The translations under genes were made by a program, and so were the position numbers. Under the pieces are notes generated by a model that was given only the letters and a program-made list of their open reading frames with translations, was not told the DNA's origin and did no database searches. Positions 8,119-16,465 of a DNA stretch of 64,000 bases are shown one piece after another. Origin of the DNA: CAYLPJ01 sp964385465 (lineage in GTDB: Bacteria > Planctomycetota > Phycisphaerae > SM23-33); the NCBI GenBank assembly GCA_964385465.1, contig CAYLPJ010000038.1, positions 1 to 64,000 on the forward strand, read 5' to 3'. The first letter of the stretch is position 1. Each line of letters starts with the position of its first letter.

Positions 8119-9432
8119 CTACGCATCCAGCGGCGCGTCGCCGACCAGTTCGTCGATGCGAACGGGGCGGCGCTCGTCGATGCTGTGATACGCGGCCACG
8201 CCGACCAGGATGGAGTACGCGCCGTCGACGTGGTCGGCCTTGCGGCCCAGCGGGTCGGCCGGGGCGTTCGGGTCGAAAATGTCCGCCGCCAGGACCGGGT
8301 CCCCCCCGCCGTGCCCGCCGGTGGTCGTCCGCGGCGTGACGGCCTCGACCTCATCGTGGCCGCGGTGCAGCGTGATGTACGTGCCCTCCTTCTTGACCTG
8401 CCCCGGCGTGGCCGACTCCTGCTCGCCGCTGATGTAGGAGAACTGCGTGCTGCCGTGCTCCAGCCTCCCCTCCGTGCCGTTGAAGGCGATCTGGTAGCCC
8501 TCCCACGGCGAGAAGGCGTGGAGGAAGTAGTTCATCGCCGCCCCGCCGCGGTAGGTCACCGAGGCCGACATGTTATCCCAGATGTCGATCTCCCCCGAGA
8601 ACACGCAGCGGTCGCGGAAGTAGCCGTCCTCGCCCTCGTTCTCCAGGTAGAGCTTCCGCAGCCCTTCGTGCCCGGCGAGGTCCAGGTAGAAGCCGCAGCG
8701 GTCCTTGGCCGGGCAGTCCAGGCAGCGTTCGGCCCGGTCGCCGAGGCCAAGCCGCTCGGCGGTCTCGGGCAGGTAGAAACTGTGCGTGCCGTGGCAGAAC
8801 ACCTCCTGCGGGCGGTCGCCCAGCCACCAGTTGACCAGGTCGAAGTGGTGGGTGGCCTTGTGGACCAGCAGCGAGCCGGAGTTCTCCCGCCGGCGGTGCC
8901 AGCGGCGGAAGTAGTCGGCCCCGTGGCGGGTGTCCAGCGGCCAGGTGAAGTCCACGCTCAGCACGCGCCCGATGGCGCCGTCGTCCAGCAGCTCCTTGAC
9001 CTGGCTGCGGTGCGGGGAGTAGCGGTAGTTGAACGTCACCTGGCAGCGCCGACCGGTGTCGGCGACGGTGTTGAGGATCCGCCGGCAGCGGACCTCGTCG
9101 GTGGTCATGGGCTTCTCGGTGATGACGTCCACGCCGAGTTCCATGGCCCGGCAGATGTAGTCGCTGTGGGTGGCGTCCGGGCCGGTGGTGACGATCACGT
9201 GGTCGGGCTTCGTCTCGGCGATCATCCGATCGAAGTCCTCGGCGGGGTACGTCGGCACGGGCGGGGCGCCGTAGCCGGCGACGTGCTCGTTCTTCAGCCG
9301 CATCCGCCCGGCGTTGCGGTCGCAGATGCCCACCAGCTCGCAGGTGTCCTTGTACGTCTCGCAGATCGCCCGGGTGTACATCTCGCTCCGCCCGCCGCAA
9401 CCGACCTGCACATAGCGCGTCCTGTCCGCCAT
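8119..9432 (-). CDS. Gfo/Idh/MocA family NAD(P)-dependent oxidoreductase
   Basis: 437 residues. The N-terminal Rossmann fold has the dinucleotide loop QVGCGGRSEMY and the family signature EKPMTT after strand 5; the C-terminal alpha/beta domain supplies the sugar site (NYRYSPHRSQ, HKATHHFDLVNWW). The family oxidises or reduces sugars and inositols, and planctomycetes carry many copies. A cysteine patch (CLDCPAKDRCGFY, about residues 235-250) is unusual and could bind metal. An AGGAG site lies about 8 nt before the ATG. It stands alone, divergent from a HAD phosphatase. The substrate is unknown. Confidence 0.9.
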   Translation of the reverse strand: MADRTRYVQVGCGGRSEMYTRAICETYKDTCELVGICDRNAGRMRLKNEHVAGYGAPPVPTYPAEDFDRMIAETKPDHVIVTTGPDATHSDYICRAMELGVDVITEKPMTTDEVRCRRILNTVADTGRRCQVTFNYRYSPHRSQVKELLDDGAIGRVLSVDFTWPLDTRHGADYFRRWHRRRENSGSLLVHKATHHFDLVNWWLGDRPQEVFCHGTHSFYLPETAERLGLGDRAERCLDCPAKDRCGFYLDLAGHEGLRKLYLENEGEDGYFRDRCVFSGEIDIWDNMSASVTYRGGAAMNYFLHAFSPWEGYQIAFNGTEGRLEHGSTQFSYISGEQESATPGQVKKEGTYITLHRGHDEVEAVTPRTTTGGHGGGDPVLAADIFDPNAPADPLGRKADHVDGAYSILVGVAAYHSIDERRPVRIDELVGDAPLDA

Positions 9433-9479
9433 ACGTCGTCTCCTGTTGTGCGCCCGGCTCGCCCGGGCGCGAAGCGTCG

Positions 9480-9507
9480 ATGGTAGCGACGCCGCCGCCC
9501 GGTGCAA
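9480..9507 (-). promoter_or_regulatory. Promoter of the Gfo/Idh/MocA gene
   Basis: Minus-strand TTGCAC (9507-9502), 16-nt spacer, TACCAT (9485-9480), about 48 nt before the ATG at 9432. Confidence 0.5.
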
Positions 9508-9514
9508 GACCGCG

Positions 9515-9543
9515 CTGACGTTTGCCCCCGCCCGCGGTAGAAT
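9515..9543 (+). promoter_or_regulatory. Promoter of the HAD phosphatase gene
   Basis: CTGACG (9515-9520), 17-nt spacer, TAGAAT (9538-9543); the predicted start near 9550 leaves a leader of about 22 nt containing GGAG. It is back to back with the promoter of the divergent oxidoreductase. Confidence 0.65.
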
Positions 9544-9571
9544 CCGCCTTTCCTCAACCACGGAGAACCCC

Positions 9572-10258
9572 ATGGACGCATACGGCGCGATCTTCGACAT
9601 GGACGGCGTGCTGGTCGACAGCTACCGGGCGCACCTCGAGTCCTGGCGGCGGATGAGTGCGAAGTTCGGGCTCGAGATGTCCGAACGACAGTTCGCCGAG
9701 ACCTTCGGGCGGACCACGCGGGACATCATCGACCGGCTCTGGGGGGACGACTTCCCCGACATCGACGTCGAGGCCTGGGACGCAGACAAGGAAGCCGCGT
9801 ACCGTGAAATCCTCGCCGCCGGCTTCCCCGCCATGAACGGCGCCGGCGATCTGCTGGCCGCCCTGGGCGAGGCCGGCTTCCGCATCGCCATCGGCTCGTC
9901 CGGGCCGCCGGAAAACGTCGCCCTCGTCCGCGCCAAGCTGCCCGGCGCCGAGCACGTAAGCCAGGCCGTCAACGGCAAGGAGGTCGCCGAAGGCAAGCCC
10001 CACCCCGAGGTGTTTCTGAAGGCGGCCGAGAAGCTCGGCCTGCCCCCGCAGCGCTGCGCCGTCGTCGAGGACGCCCCCGCGGGCATCGAGGCCGCACGGC
10101 GTGCGAAGATGGCGGCCGTGGGCCTGACCGGCACGGCCGACCGCGCCACGCTCGCCGCCGGCGCCCACCTGGTGGTGGACAAGCTCTCGGAGCTGACCCC
10201 CGCTGGCCTGGCGAGGCTGATCGACGCCGTCGCCGAGGGGTCGGCGGGCGGCGCGTAA
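9572..10258 (+). CDS. HAD-superfamily hydrolase, beta-phosphoglucomutase/phosphatase type
   Basis: 228 residues with all HAD motifs: nucleophile Asp and general acid in DMDGVLVDS (motif I), GSSGPPEN (motif II), Lys in EGKPHPEVFL (motif III) and VVEDAPAGIEAA (motif IV). The helical cap follows motif I (residues about 15-80), as in beta-phosphoglucomutase and sugar-phosphate phosphatases. A CGGAG site precedes the ATG; the longer upstream frame lacks one. The substrate is probably a small phosphorylated sugar, but mutase and phosphatase cannot be told apart by eye. Confidence 0.9.
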   Translation: MDAYGAIFDMDGVLVDSYRAHLESWRRMSAKFGLEMSERQFAETFGRTTRDIIDRLWGDDFPDIDVEAWDADKEAAYREILAAGFPAMNGAGDLLAALGEAGFRIAIGSSGPPENVALVRAKLPGAEHVSQAVNGKEVAEGKPHPEVFLKAAEKLGLPPQRCAVVEDAPAGIEAARRAKMAAVGLTGTADRATLAAGAHLVVDKLSELTPAGLARLIDAVAEGSAGGA

Positions 10259-10285
10259 AAAGGGGCGGCTCCTTTCAAGCCGCCC
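10257..10285 (-). terminator. Intrinsic terminator of the orphan RNA
   Basis: On the minus strand GGGCGGCT (10285-10278), loop TGAAAGG, AGCCGCCC (10270-10263), then CTTTTT. The perfect 8-bp GC stem and U-tract are oriented for minus-strand transcription. It may also slow plus-strand readthrough from the HAD gene. Confidence 0.8.
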
Positions 10286-10574
10286 GTGAGCCGAGCAACC
10301 TCCGTCGCTGAACCGGGAATGCGTGTATGTCGCCGGCACGAGGCCGGGGCATTCCGTGTTGTCGTCGGCAACGGCAAGTCGGGCCGTCGTCGGCTCGGAG
10401 TATCGATTGCATCGCCGCCGCAGCGGACCGGTCCCGCGGGGCCGTCGAGACACGCTTGCCGCAGAGGCCGCGCCCAACGGGCGGCCGGGCGGAAAGGAAT
10501 CTCCCTCCGGAGACCATCCTCCGACGCGTCGGCGTCGCGGATGCCCGGCGGCTCAACCGGACACCCGATGCAAC
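10257..10574 (-). ncRNA. Orphan structured RNA gene with promoter and terminator (candidate, ~318 nt)
   Basis: The interval lacks a convincing ORF but has a complete minus-strand transcription unit. After the promoter at 10581-10609 come several stable hairpins: GGGTGTCCGG/CCGGGCATCC (10 bp with G-U pairs, loop TTGAGCCG); GACGC/GCGTC; TCTCC/GGAGA; GGCC-GCCC/GGGC-GGCC; and GGAATGC/GCATTCC enclosing CCGGC/GCCGG. It ends in an intrinsic terminator. I could not fit RNase P RNA, tmRNA, SRP RNA or 6S RNA: their conserved motifs are absent. Its 3' end overlaps the end of the convergent HAD gene by a base or two. Part of it recurs at 55478-55531. Confidence 0.65.
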
Positions 10575-10580
10575 GGGACA

Positions 10581-10609
10581 AGTATAGCCCCAACCGGCTG
10601 ATCCGACAA
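10581..10609 (-). promoter_or_regulatory. Promoter of the orphan RNA
   Basis: Minus-strand TTGTCG (10609-10604), exactly 17 nt, TATACT (10586-10581). It is among the best promoter matches in the window, yet no protein gene follows on that strand. Predicted start near 10574. Confidence 0.75.
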
Positions 10610-10653
10610 GCCCTTAACCGGCCCGATCCGCACAACTTTTCGGCACCTCGCTG

Positions 10654-10671
10654 AAGGCCCGCCAGGGCCTT
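10654..10671 (-). terminator. Hairpin after the GH42 gene
   Basis: Perfect 7-bp stem AAGGCCC/GGGCCTT with a four-base loop, about 75 nt past the GH42 stop. There is no U-tract on the minus strand, so it is a weak terminator or an mRNA 3' structure. Confidence 0.35.
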
Positions 10672-10744
10672 GCCTTTCGCCGCCCCGGCCAAGCGGGACG
10701 AGCCCTCGCCGAACACGGATGCCGCTCTATGCATGGGCGACTGT

Positions 10745-12868
10745 TCACCACGCGAGCACGGCCCAGCCGCTCTCGGGAAGGCAGACGGTGCACCGCTTGC
10801 CGCCGCCGTCCCGCTCGAAGCGGACCTTCTCGCCGGTGACCAGCTCGCCGGCGGATGACCGCCCGGTGAAGAGGTCCCCGCCGCCGACGACGGTGACCGT
10901 ACGCGGGGCCGACTCGTTGCGGTTGATCAGCCAGAGCAGTCGCTTCTTCCCCGCCGTGCCCGTCCGCCAGAAGACGTCCGAGGCGCCCGGCGGGCCGGCT
11001 TCGATCTCGACGGCCGGGGCGACCCCGGCGTCGGCGCAGACGTGCCCGATCAGCCTCTCCAGCCCCGGGGAGAACTCCCGGTGGTACGGGATGCCGGCGA
11101 AGCCGCCGAGCACGTAGGCGGCGCCCTTGCCGACCGGGCGGCGGACGAGCATCGCCTCGCCGTCCGGCGTGGTCGCCAGCGCCTCGGTCTTCCCGCGGAC
11201 GTCCAGCGGCGTCCGCATCGTCGCGATCGGCAACTCGACGACGTCCTCGCCCAGCCGCGCCGCGACCAGCGGGTCGGGCCCCACGGGCCGGCGGCCGAGG
11301 TCGTGCAGGCCCAACGCGCGCATCAGCGGGCGCTCGTCGGGGTAGCGGTACCAGCCCAGCGCGTCGTAGGCGTCGGCCTCGGCCTCGACGAGCAGGCGTC
11401 CGCCGCGGCGCAGCAGGCGGAGGGCGGCCTTGCGGGCGGCGTCGGGCACGATCAGCGGCCAGGGCATCAGCAGCACATCGAGCGCGTCGGCCTCGTCGGC
11501 GTGGTGGGCCTCCACGAACGTGTAGGGCAGGCCCAGCCGCTCCAGTGCCATCGCGTAGGCGGCCTGGGACTCCAGCGGGTCGCGGCAGTGCCCGCCGGCG
11601 GCGAAGCGGAGGTAGTAGGCCTCGGGCGTGAACAGCACGCCGATCCGCGGCGCGTCGGGGCGGTAGGCGTCCAGCAGGCGCCCGTGGGCGTCGAGAAACG
11701 CCCCCGCACGCCGCAGCGCCGCGAGGCGCCGCTCGGCCTGGCCGTCCCAGCCGCTGAGGCCGAAGCCGCTGGCCTCGGTGCAGAAGACCTCGTCCCGCCA
11801 GCACCAGAAGATCACGCCCTTGACCCCGCGGGCGAGGCCCTGGGCGATCCACCGCTGCTGGGTGGCCGGGGAGATCGGCGGCTGGGCGTCGATCGTGCTC
11901 CGCGACGCCCCGCCCTGGAGCTCGCTGATCCAGGTGATCTTCCCGCGCCCCGCCGACCGCACCGACTCCAGCCGCGCCAGGAACAGTTCATCCTTCATCC
12001 CCTGCCAGCCCGGGAAGTGGCTGCTGCCGACGCCGTCCAGCTCGTCGGCGAAGTCCCAGTCGTTGCCTCGCCCCAGCGGCATCTCCCACTCGGCCTCGTC
12101 CCCGCCGGCCATCACCGCCGGCCAGGGGCCGTGGATCGTCACCGGGTGCCTGCCGTCGGCGGCCTTGATCGCCTCGTAGCGGAACTTCGCGTGGCGGGCG
12201 GCCCGGACGGTGATGAACTTCTGGAACTCCATGATCCCCACGTACGGCCCGCGGAGGCGCTTCGGCGGGGCGACGTCCTCCCAGCTCACGTACCGCCGCT
12301 TCCACGCGGCGTTGAGCCCGTCGAGGTCCCCGTATTTCTCGCCCAGCCAGTCGCGGAAGGCCGCCAGCGTGTGCGGGCAGTAGCACGTGTAGCCGTCGGC
12401 ATGGATGTTCCACCGCGTCTCGTTCCAGCAGTCCCACGCCAGCAGGTTCCCCCGCCCGGCATAGCGGGAGGCGATGTCGCCGAGGAACCGGCCGATCATC
12501 TCCCGCACCCGCGGGTGATCCCAGCAGCCCCCGGGCGTGATGCCCGTGTTGCACTCGTTGCGCGGCGTGGAGACCTGCGCCCGGCCGGGGTGGTCGACGA
12601 GGTGCGCGTCGGGGACAAGCCGGTGGATCCAGAACGGCTGGATCTCCGGCAGCGTGGAGAGGACGACCTTCAGCCCGGCCTTGTCGGCGAGGTCGAACAG
12701 CTCGTCGTAGTCGTCGTAGCGGAAGCGGCCCGGCTCGGCCTCGATCCAACCCCACAGGCACCAGAGCTGGACGGCGTGGAGCCCGGCGTCGCGGATGCGA
12801 GCCATGTCGTCGGCCCGGAACCGCCGCTCGGGAAACGGCGGGCGGTAGTATTGCGTGGCGAGGAACAT
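10745..12868 (-). CDS. GH42-type beta-galactosidase-like glycoside hydrolase
   Basis: 707 residues, the usual GH42 length. A TIM barrel (about 1-390) carries the acid/base in WDCWNE (E150) and the nucleophile in WISELQGG (E317). Cysteines at 106, 162 and 164 (NECN, CYCPH) resemble the zinc site of GH42 enzymes. A flavodoxin-like trimerisation domain (about 395-610, GVLFTPEAYYLRF) and a small beta domain follow. GH42 enzymes cleave terminal beta-galactosides. There is no signal peptide, so it probably acts on imported oligosaccharides in the cytoplasm. The exact substrate is uncertain. Confidence 0.85.
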   Translation of the reverse strand: MFLATQYYRPPFPERRFRADDMARIRDAGLHAVQLWCLWGWIEAEPGRFRYDDYDELFDLADKAGLKVVLSTLPEIQPFWIHRLVPDAHLVDHPGRAQVSTPRNECNTGITPGGCWDHPRVREMIGRFLGDIASRYAGRGNLLAWDCWNETRWNIHADGYTCYCPHTLAAFRDWLGEKYGDLDGLNAAWKRRYVSWEDVAPPKRLRGPYVGIMEFQKFITVRAARHAKFRYEAIKAADGRHPVTIHGPWPAVMAGGDEAEWEMPLGRGNDWDFADELDGVGSSHFPGWQGMKDELFLARLESVRSAGRGKITWISELQGGASRSTIDAQPPISPATQQRWIAQGLARGVKGVIFWCWRDEVFCTEASGFGLSGWDGQAERRLAALRRAGAFLDAHGRLLDAYRPDAPRIGVLFTPEAYYLRFAAGGHCRDPLESQAAYAMALERLGLPYTFVEAHHADEADALDVLLMPWPLIVPDAARKAALRLLRRGGRLLVEAEADAYDALGWYRYPDERPLMRALGLHDLGRRPVGPDPLVAARLGEDVVELPIATMRTPLDVRGKTEALATTPDGEAMLVRRPVGKGAAYVLGGFAGIPYHREFSPGLERLIGHVCADAGVAPAVEIEAGPPGASDVFWRTGTAGKKRLLWLINRNESAPRTVTVVGGGDLFTGRSSAGELVTGEKVRFERDGGGKRCTVCLPESGWAVLAW

Positions 12869-13083
12869 GCGGCGTCCTTTCTCGGGTGGGGCCCGCGAGC
12901 TCTAACGGCGAACGACAAGCACGAGACGGCAGAGAAGCTACCCGGAGCCAACGCCAAACGAAAGGGCGGGACGCACCGCCGGCACGGGAGGCGCCGCCGA
13001 GGGAACCGTTCACCCGCCCCGGGCCATCGCCGGCCGCAGGGCGACGGGCCTGCCGTCTGCCGCCTGCCGCCTGCCCGAGGGCC

Positions 13084-13926
13084 TCAGTCCTGCTCGGCCG
13101 GCCGCTGCCCGGGCGCATGGCCGAGGAAGATCAGCCGGCGGATCGCGTGGGCGGCGCCGTCGGCGTCGTGGTGGTCGGTGATGTAGTCGGCGGCGGCGAG
13201 GGCGTCGGGGGCGGCGTTTGCCATGGCCACGCCGATGGCCGCCCACTTGAGCATGCCCACGTCGTTGGCGTTGTCGCCGATGGCCATCACACGGCCGCGG
13301 GGCACGTTCAGATCGGCCGCGACGGTCGCCAGCGCGCGAGCCTTGGAGACCTCGGCGTGCATGATCTGGAGCAGCACGTCCTCGGTCTGGACCATGGCCA
13401 CCTGCCCGGCGAACCGTTCGGCGACGGCCAGGGCCAGCTCGCCGAGGCGCTCGCCCTCGCCGAGCAGCAGCAGCTTGGTCATGGCCTGGTCGGCCCATTC
13501 GTGGACGGGTGCGACGACATCGGGCCCGAAGAGCTGGCCGGTCTCGGTGTTGTAGGCCGGGTCCACGCGGTCGGTGTACGAGCGGTCCATGACCTCGGCC
13601 GAGACCACCACCTCGGGGAAGATCTGCCTGGCCAGGACGATGATCTCCCGGGCCGCCCGGGCGGGGATGGGCAGGTGGCTGAGCACGCGCCCGTCGCCGG
13701 GGTGCATGACCAGCGCGCCGTTGTAGTTGACCATCGGCGTGTCCAGCCCCAGCAGGCGGTAGAAGGGCAGGACGCTCCGCGGCGGACGGGCCGACGCCAG
13801 CACGATCCGCACGCCCGCTTCCTCCCGCGCCGCGCGCAGAACCGCCGCCGTCGTGTCCGTGATCTCCTTGGCCGAGTTCAGCAGCGTCCCGTCCAGGTCG
13901 ATGGCCACCAGGCCGATCTTCTTCAT
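13084..13926 (-). CDS. Cof-type HAD-IIB sugar-phosphate phosphatase
   Basis: 280 residues. It starts MKKIGLVAIDLDGTLLNSAKEI, motif I of HAD enzymes, followed by LASARPP (motif II) and a C2-type cap (about residues 85-190). At the C-terminus are Lys in EVSKARAL and IGDNANDVGMLKWA with VAMANA (motifs III/IV of the Cof/YbiV group). Members dephosphorylate small phosphosugars or flavin/PLP precursors. Residues ADYITDHHDADG match the family's C-terminal signature. The ribosome site is weak. The GH42 gene lies downstream on the same strand after a 215-nt gap containing short CTGCCGC-like iterations. Confidence 0.9.
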   Translation of the reverse strand: MKKIGLVAIDLDGTLLNSAKEITDTTAAVLRAAREEAGVRIVLASARPPRSVLPFYRLLGLDTPMVNYNGALVMHPGDGRVLSHLPIPARAAREIIVLARQIFPEVVVSAEVMDRSYTDRVDPAYNTETGQLFGPDVVAPVHEWADQAMTKLLLLGEGERLGELALAVAERFAGQVAMVQTEDVLLQIMHAEVSKARALATVAADLNVPRGRVMAIGDNANDVGMLKWAAIGVAMANAAPDALAAADYITDHHDADGAAHAIRRLIFLGHAPGQRPAEQD

Positions 13927-14126
13927 GGCAATGGTCCGGGGGTCTATGGGATAATCCAACGCGGATGCGGCCGGGCGGGAACCTCGCACCGGCCGCGGCG
14001 TCCCATAAGGTAGTATCGGCCGGGTCACGCCCGGCGTACACGCTTAACGCGCCCCCGGCGGCGGGGTTCTGCGGGAAGGCCCGCAATCGCCGGGCGGGCG
14101 GCGCGAGACCGCGACAGAGGGATGGC

Positions 14127-16187
14127 ATGAGACCCCGTCGAACAACGTGGAAATGGATGCGGCGCCTGGCGGTCCTGGCGGCGTGGGCGGCGTGGGCGGC
14201 CTGCGCGAGGGGGCAGGTCCGCGTGCTGGCCGGGCCGGCGGCGGGCCCGATGGCGGCCCCGGCCCCGGCGGCCGGCGGGGGCAAGGCCCCGGCGGACCTC
14301 CACCTGCCCAAGGGCACGACGGTGAACTTCACCCATACGCTCAACGACGGCGCGGGCTTCCGGTGGGACATCCAGTACTACGGGACGATCGGCCAGGGGA
14401 CGAACAACGCCTACAGCGGCGGGCTGTACCTCCAGATCAACGGCTCGAGCGTGCACTCCAACGGTCGCGGCTGGACGAACAAGGAAGGCGACGAGGTCGA
14501 GATCGGCCCCTACAGCCGCCAGAACCTCCAGATCTACCGCCGGGTCAAGATCTACCGCGACCGCGGCCTGGCCCGCTGGCTGGACATCTTCGAGAACCCC
14601 ACCGGCAACGACATCACCATCCAGGCACGGATCTACACCAACACCAACTGGACCATCGGGCAGCAGATCTACAGCAGCGGCAAGGGCAGCTTCACCGACA
14701 AGGACACCGCCTTCATCACCCGCAGCCAGGGCGGCAATGCCCCGGCGCTGCTGCACGTGATCTGCGGCAAGCGGGCCAAGGTCCGCCCCACCGTGCAGGT
14801 CCGCAACAACCAGATCTACGTCAACTACAACCTTACCGTCCCGGCCAGGCAGACCGTCGTGCTCTGCTACTTCGAGAGCCAGCATGGCTCGACCGAGAAG
14901 CTCACCAAGCTGATGAAGGGCTTCCGCCCCCGCAAGGCGATGCGCGACCTCTCCCCGGCCGTGCGAAAGCTCATCGTCAACATGCCCATCGGCGGGGACT
15001 TCGCCGGGGTGGAGCTGGAGCGGGTGGCCTCGGCGGACACCGTCCAGAACCGCAACGGCGACCCGATCTTCGGCACGGTGACCAACGAATCGTTCGCCAT
15101 CGAGACGCTCTTCGGCCCGATGACCCTCCCGGCCGGGCAGGTCATCGGCATGGCCGCCTGCGGCGGCGAGGACGACCGCTTCCGCACCGTGCTGGTCGGC
15201 GGGCAGGTGGTCGCCGGGCGGTTGGGCAACGACGCGGCGCTGGCCCTGGCGCTGCCCTCCGGCGGCGCGCTCCGCGTGCCCTTCGACGACGTCCGCCAGT
15301 TCGCCTACCGCATCTCCCCCGACCGCCCCGAGGAAGCCGCCTTCGCCGGGCCCATGCTGATCCTCCGCACCGGCGACCGCGTGGCCTTCGAGGGCGACAG
15401 CGTCGAGCTCGCCCTGGCCACCCGACACGGCACCGTGCCCCTCAAGGCCGACGAACTGCTCACAATCGACATGGACAACACCGGACACGGCGTCCACAAG
15501 GCCGTCTTCCTCAACGGGTCGCGCCTCGCCGGCTTCCTCCGCCCGGAGAAGATTGCCGTGCGGCTGAAGCTCGGCGCGGCGATGACCGTCCCCCGCGACC
15601 TGATCGCGAAGATCCGCTTCGCGGCCGAGGAGCAGCCCGACGCCACGCTGGACGCCGCGATGCTCAGTAACGGCGACGAGCTGCACGGGCGCCTGGTCAC
15701 CGAGACGCTGACCGTCCGGACCGAGTACGGCGAGGTGACGCTGCGCCCGGAGAACATCCGATCGCTTGCGATGAGCCCGACCCACCTCGGGCGCGTGGCC
15801 ATGCTGCTGTGGGACGGATCGGTGCTTCGCGGCCAGTGCGCGCAGGAGACGCTGTCCTTCCAGGTGGTTCCCGGCCCGACGCTGTCGATCTACGCCGGGC
15901 AGGTCGCCCGCATCCGGCGCAACCAGGCCACGCCGCCGAAGGAAGTCCGCGAGAAGGTCGTCCGGCTGGTCGCCCAGCTCGGGGCCGAGAGCTACAAGGA
16001 CCGCCAGGCCGCCACCGAAGAGTTGATCCGCATGGGCAAGGGCATCGTGCCCATGCTCACCAAGCACCTCGACACCAGCGACCCGGAGGTCCGCCAGCGA
16101 ATCGAGGACGTCATGGAGAAGCTCGGCGGCCCGCCCCAGGCCACCACCGACCCCGACCAGGTGCAGTTGTTCCAGATCAAACAGTGA
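14127..16187 (+). CDS. Secreted beta-repeat protein A (paralogue of the next gene)
   Basis: I use the ATG at 14127, with AGAGGG 5 nt upstream and a signal peptide (RRLAVLAAWAAWAACARG); the frame stays open further upstream without a start context. The 686-residue protein has an N-terminal domain (about 50-290) rich in Tyr/Asn/Gly with motifs NDGAGFRWDI and EVEIGPYSRQNLQIYRR, then four to six short beta units of the form NGD-hydrophobic-G-x-(8-10)-T-x-YG-x-(V/M)-x-L-P/R, and near the C-terminus a HEAT-like segment (YKDRQAATEELIRMGKGIVPML). No enzyme motif was recognised. It is probably periplasmic or surface associated. Confidence 0.75.
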   Translation: MRPRRTTWKWMRRLAVLAAWAAWAACARGQVRVLAGPAAGPMAAPAPAAGGGKAPADLHLPKGTTVNFTHTLNDGAGFRWDIQYYGTIGQGTNNAYSGGLYLQINGSSVHSNGRGWTNKEGDEVEIGPYSRQNLQIYRRVKIYRDRGLARWLDIFENPTGNDITIQARIYTNTNWTIGQQIYSSGKGSFTDKDTAFITRSQGGNAPALLHVICGKRAKVRPTVQVRNNQIYVNYNLTVPARQTVVLCYFESQHGSTEKLTKLMKGFRPRKAMRDLSPAVRKLIVNMPIGGDFAGVELERVASADTVQNRNGDPIFGTVTNESFAIETLFGPMTLPAGQVIGMAACGGEDDRFRTVLVGGQVVAGRLGNDAALALALPSGGALRVPFDDVRQFAYRISPDRPEEAAFAGPMLILRTGDRVAFEGDSVELALATRHGTVPLKADELLTIDMDNTGHGVHKAVFLNGSRLAGFLRPEKIAVRLKLGAAMTVPRDLIAKIRFAAEEQPDATLDAAMLSNGDELHGRLVTETLTVRTEYGEVTLRPENIRSLAMSPTHLGRVAMLLWDGSVLRGQCAQETLSFQVVPGPTLSIYAGQVARIRRNQATPPKEVREKVVRLVAQLGAESYKDRQAATEELIRMGKGIVPMLTKHLDTSDPEVRQRIEDVMEKLGGPPQATTDPDQVQLFQIKQ

Positions 16188-16420
16188 CCGCGCGGCCGTG
16201 GCCGGTGGCTGGCGGCCAGGAGCCAGTGGCCGGTGGTTGGTGATTGGTGATCGGGCAGGACGGCGGCGGAAGTGAAAGCAGGATGCGGGACCGTGATTGC
16301 GGCTTTCGAATCTCAGGGACCGGAACCCGGGCGCCGGACACCGCACGGCGGGCGGACACCTTCCGCGTTCTGAGAGCTGGATTCGCGATCTGAGATCCGG
16401 CATCCGGCCCCGGCGGCCGC
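16188..16420. repeat. Degenerate short-word repeats between the paralogues
   Basis: The gap begins with iterated words (GGCCGGTGGCTGG, GGTGGTTGGTGATTGG) and continues with iterated GAATCT/GATCTGAGATCCGG/CATCCGG words. No ORF or promoter stands out. It looks like slippage-expanded intergenic sequence. Confidence 0.45.
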
Positions 16421-16465
16421 GACGCCATGAACCCGACGGCGCCTTGCACCAGGGAGTATCGAGCA

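Noticed and set aside
10257..10574. RNase P RNA, tmRNA, SRP or 6S identity for the orphan RNA
   Set aside because: Conserved motifs (GGAAAGUC/ACAGAAACCCGGC, tRNA-like ends with a tag frame, GGAAGGA loop, closing rod) were not found.
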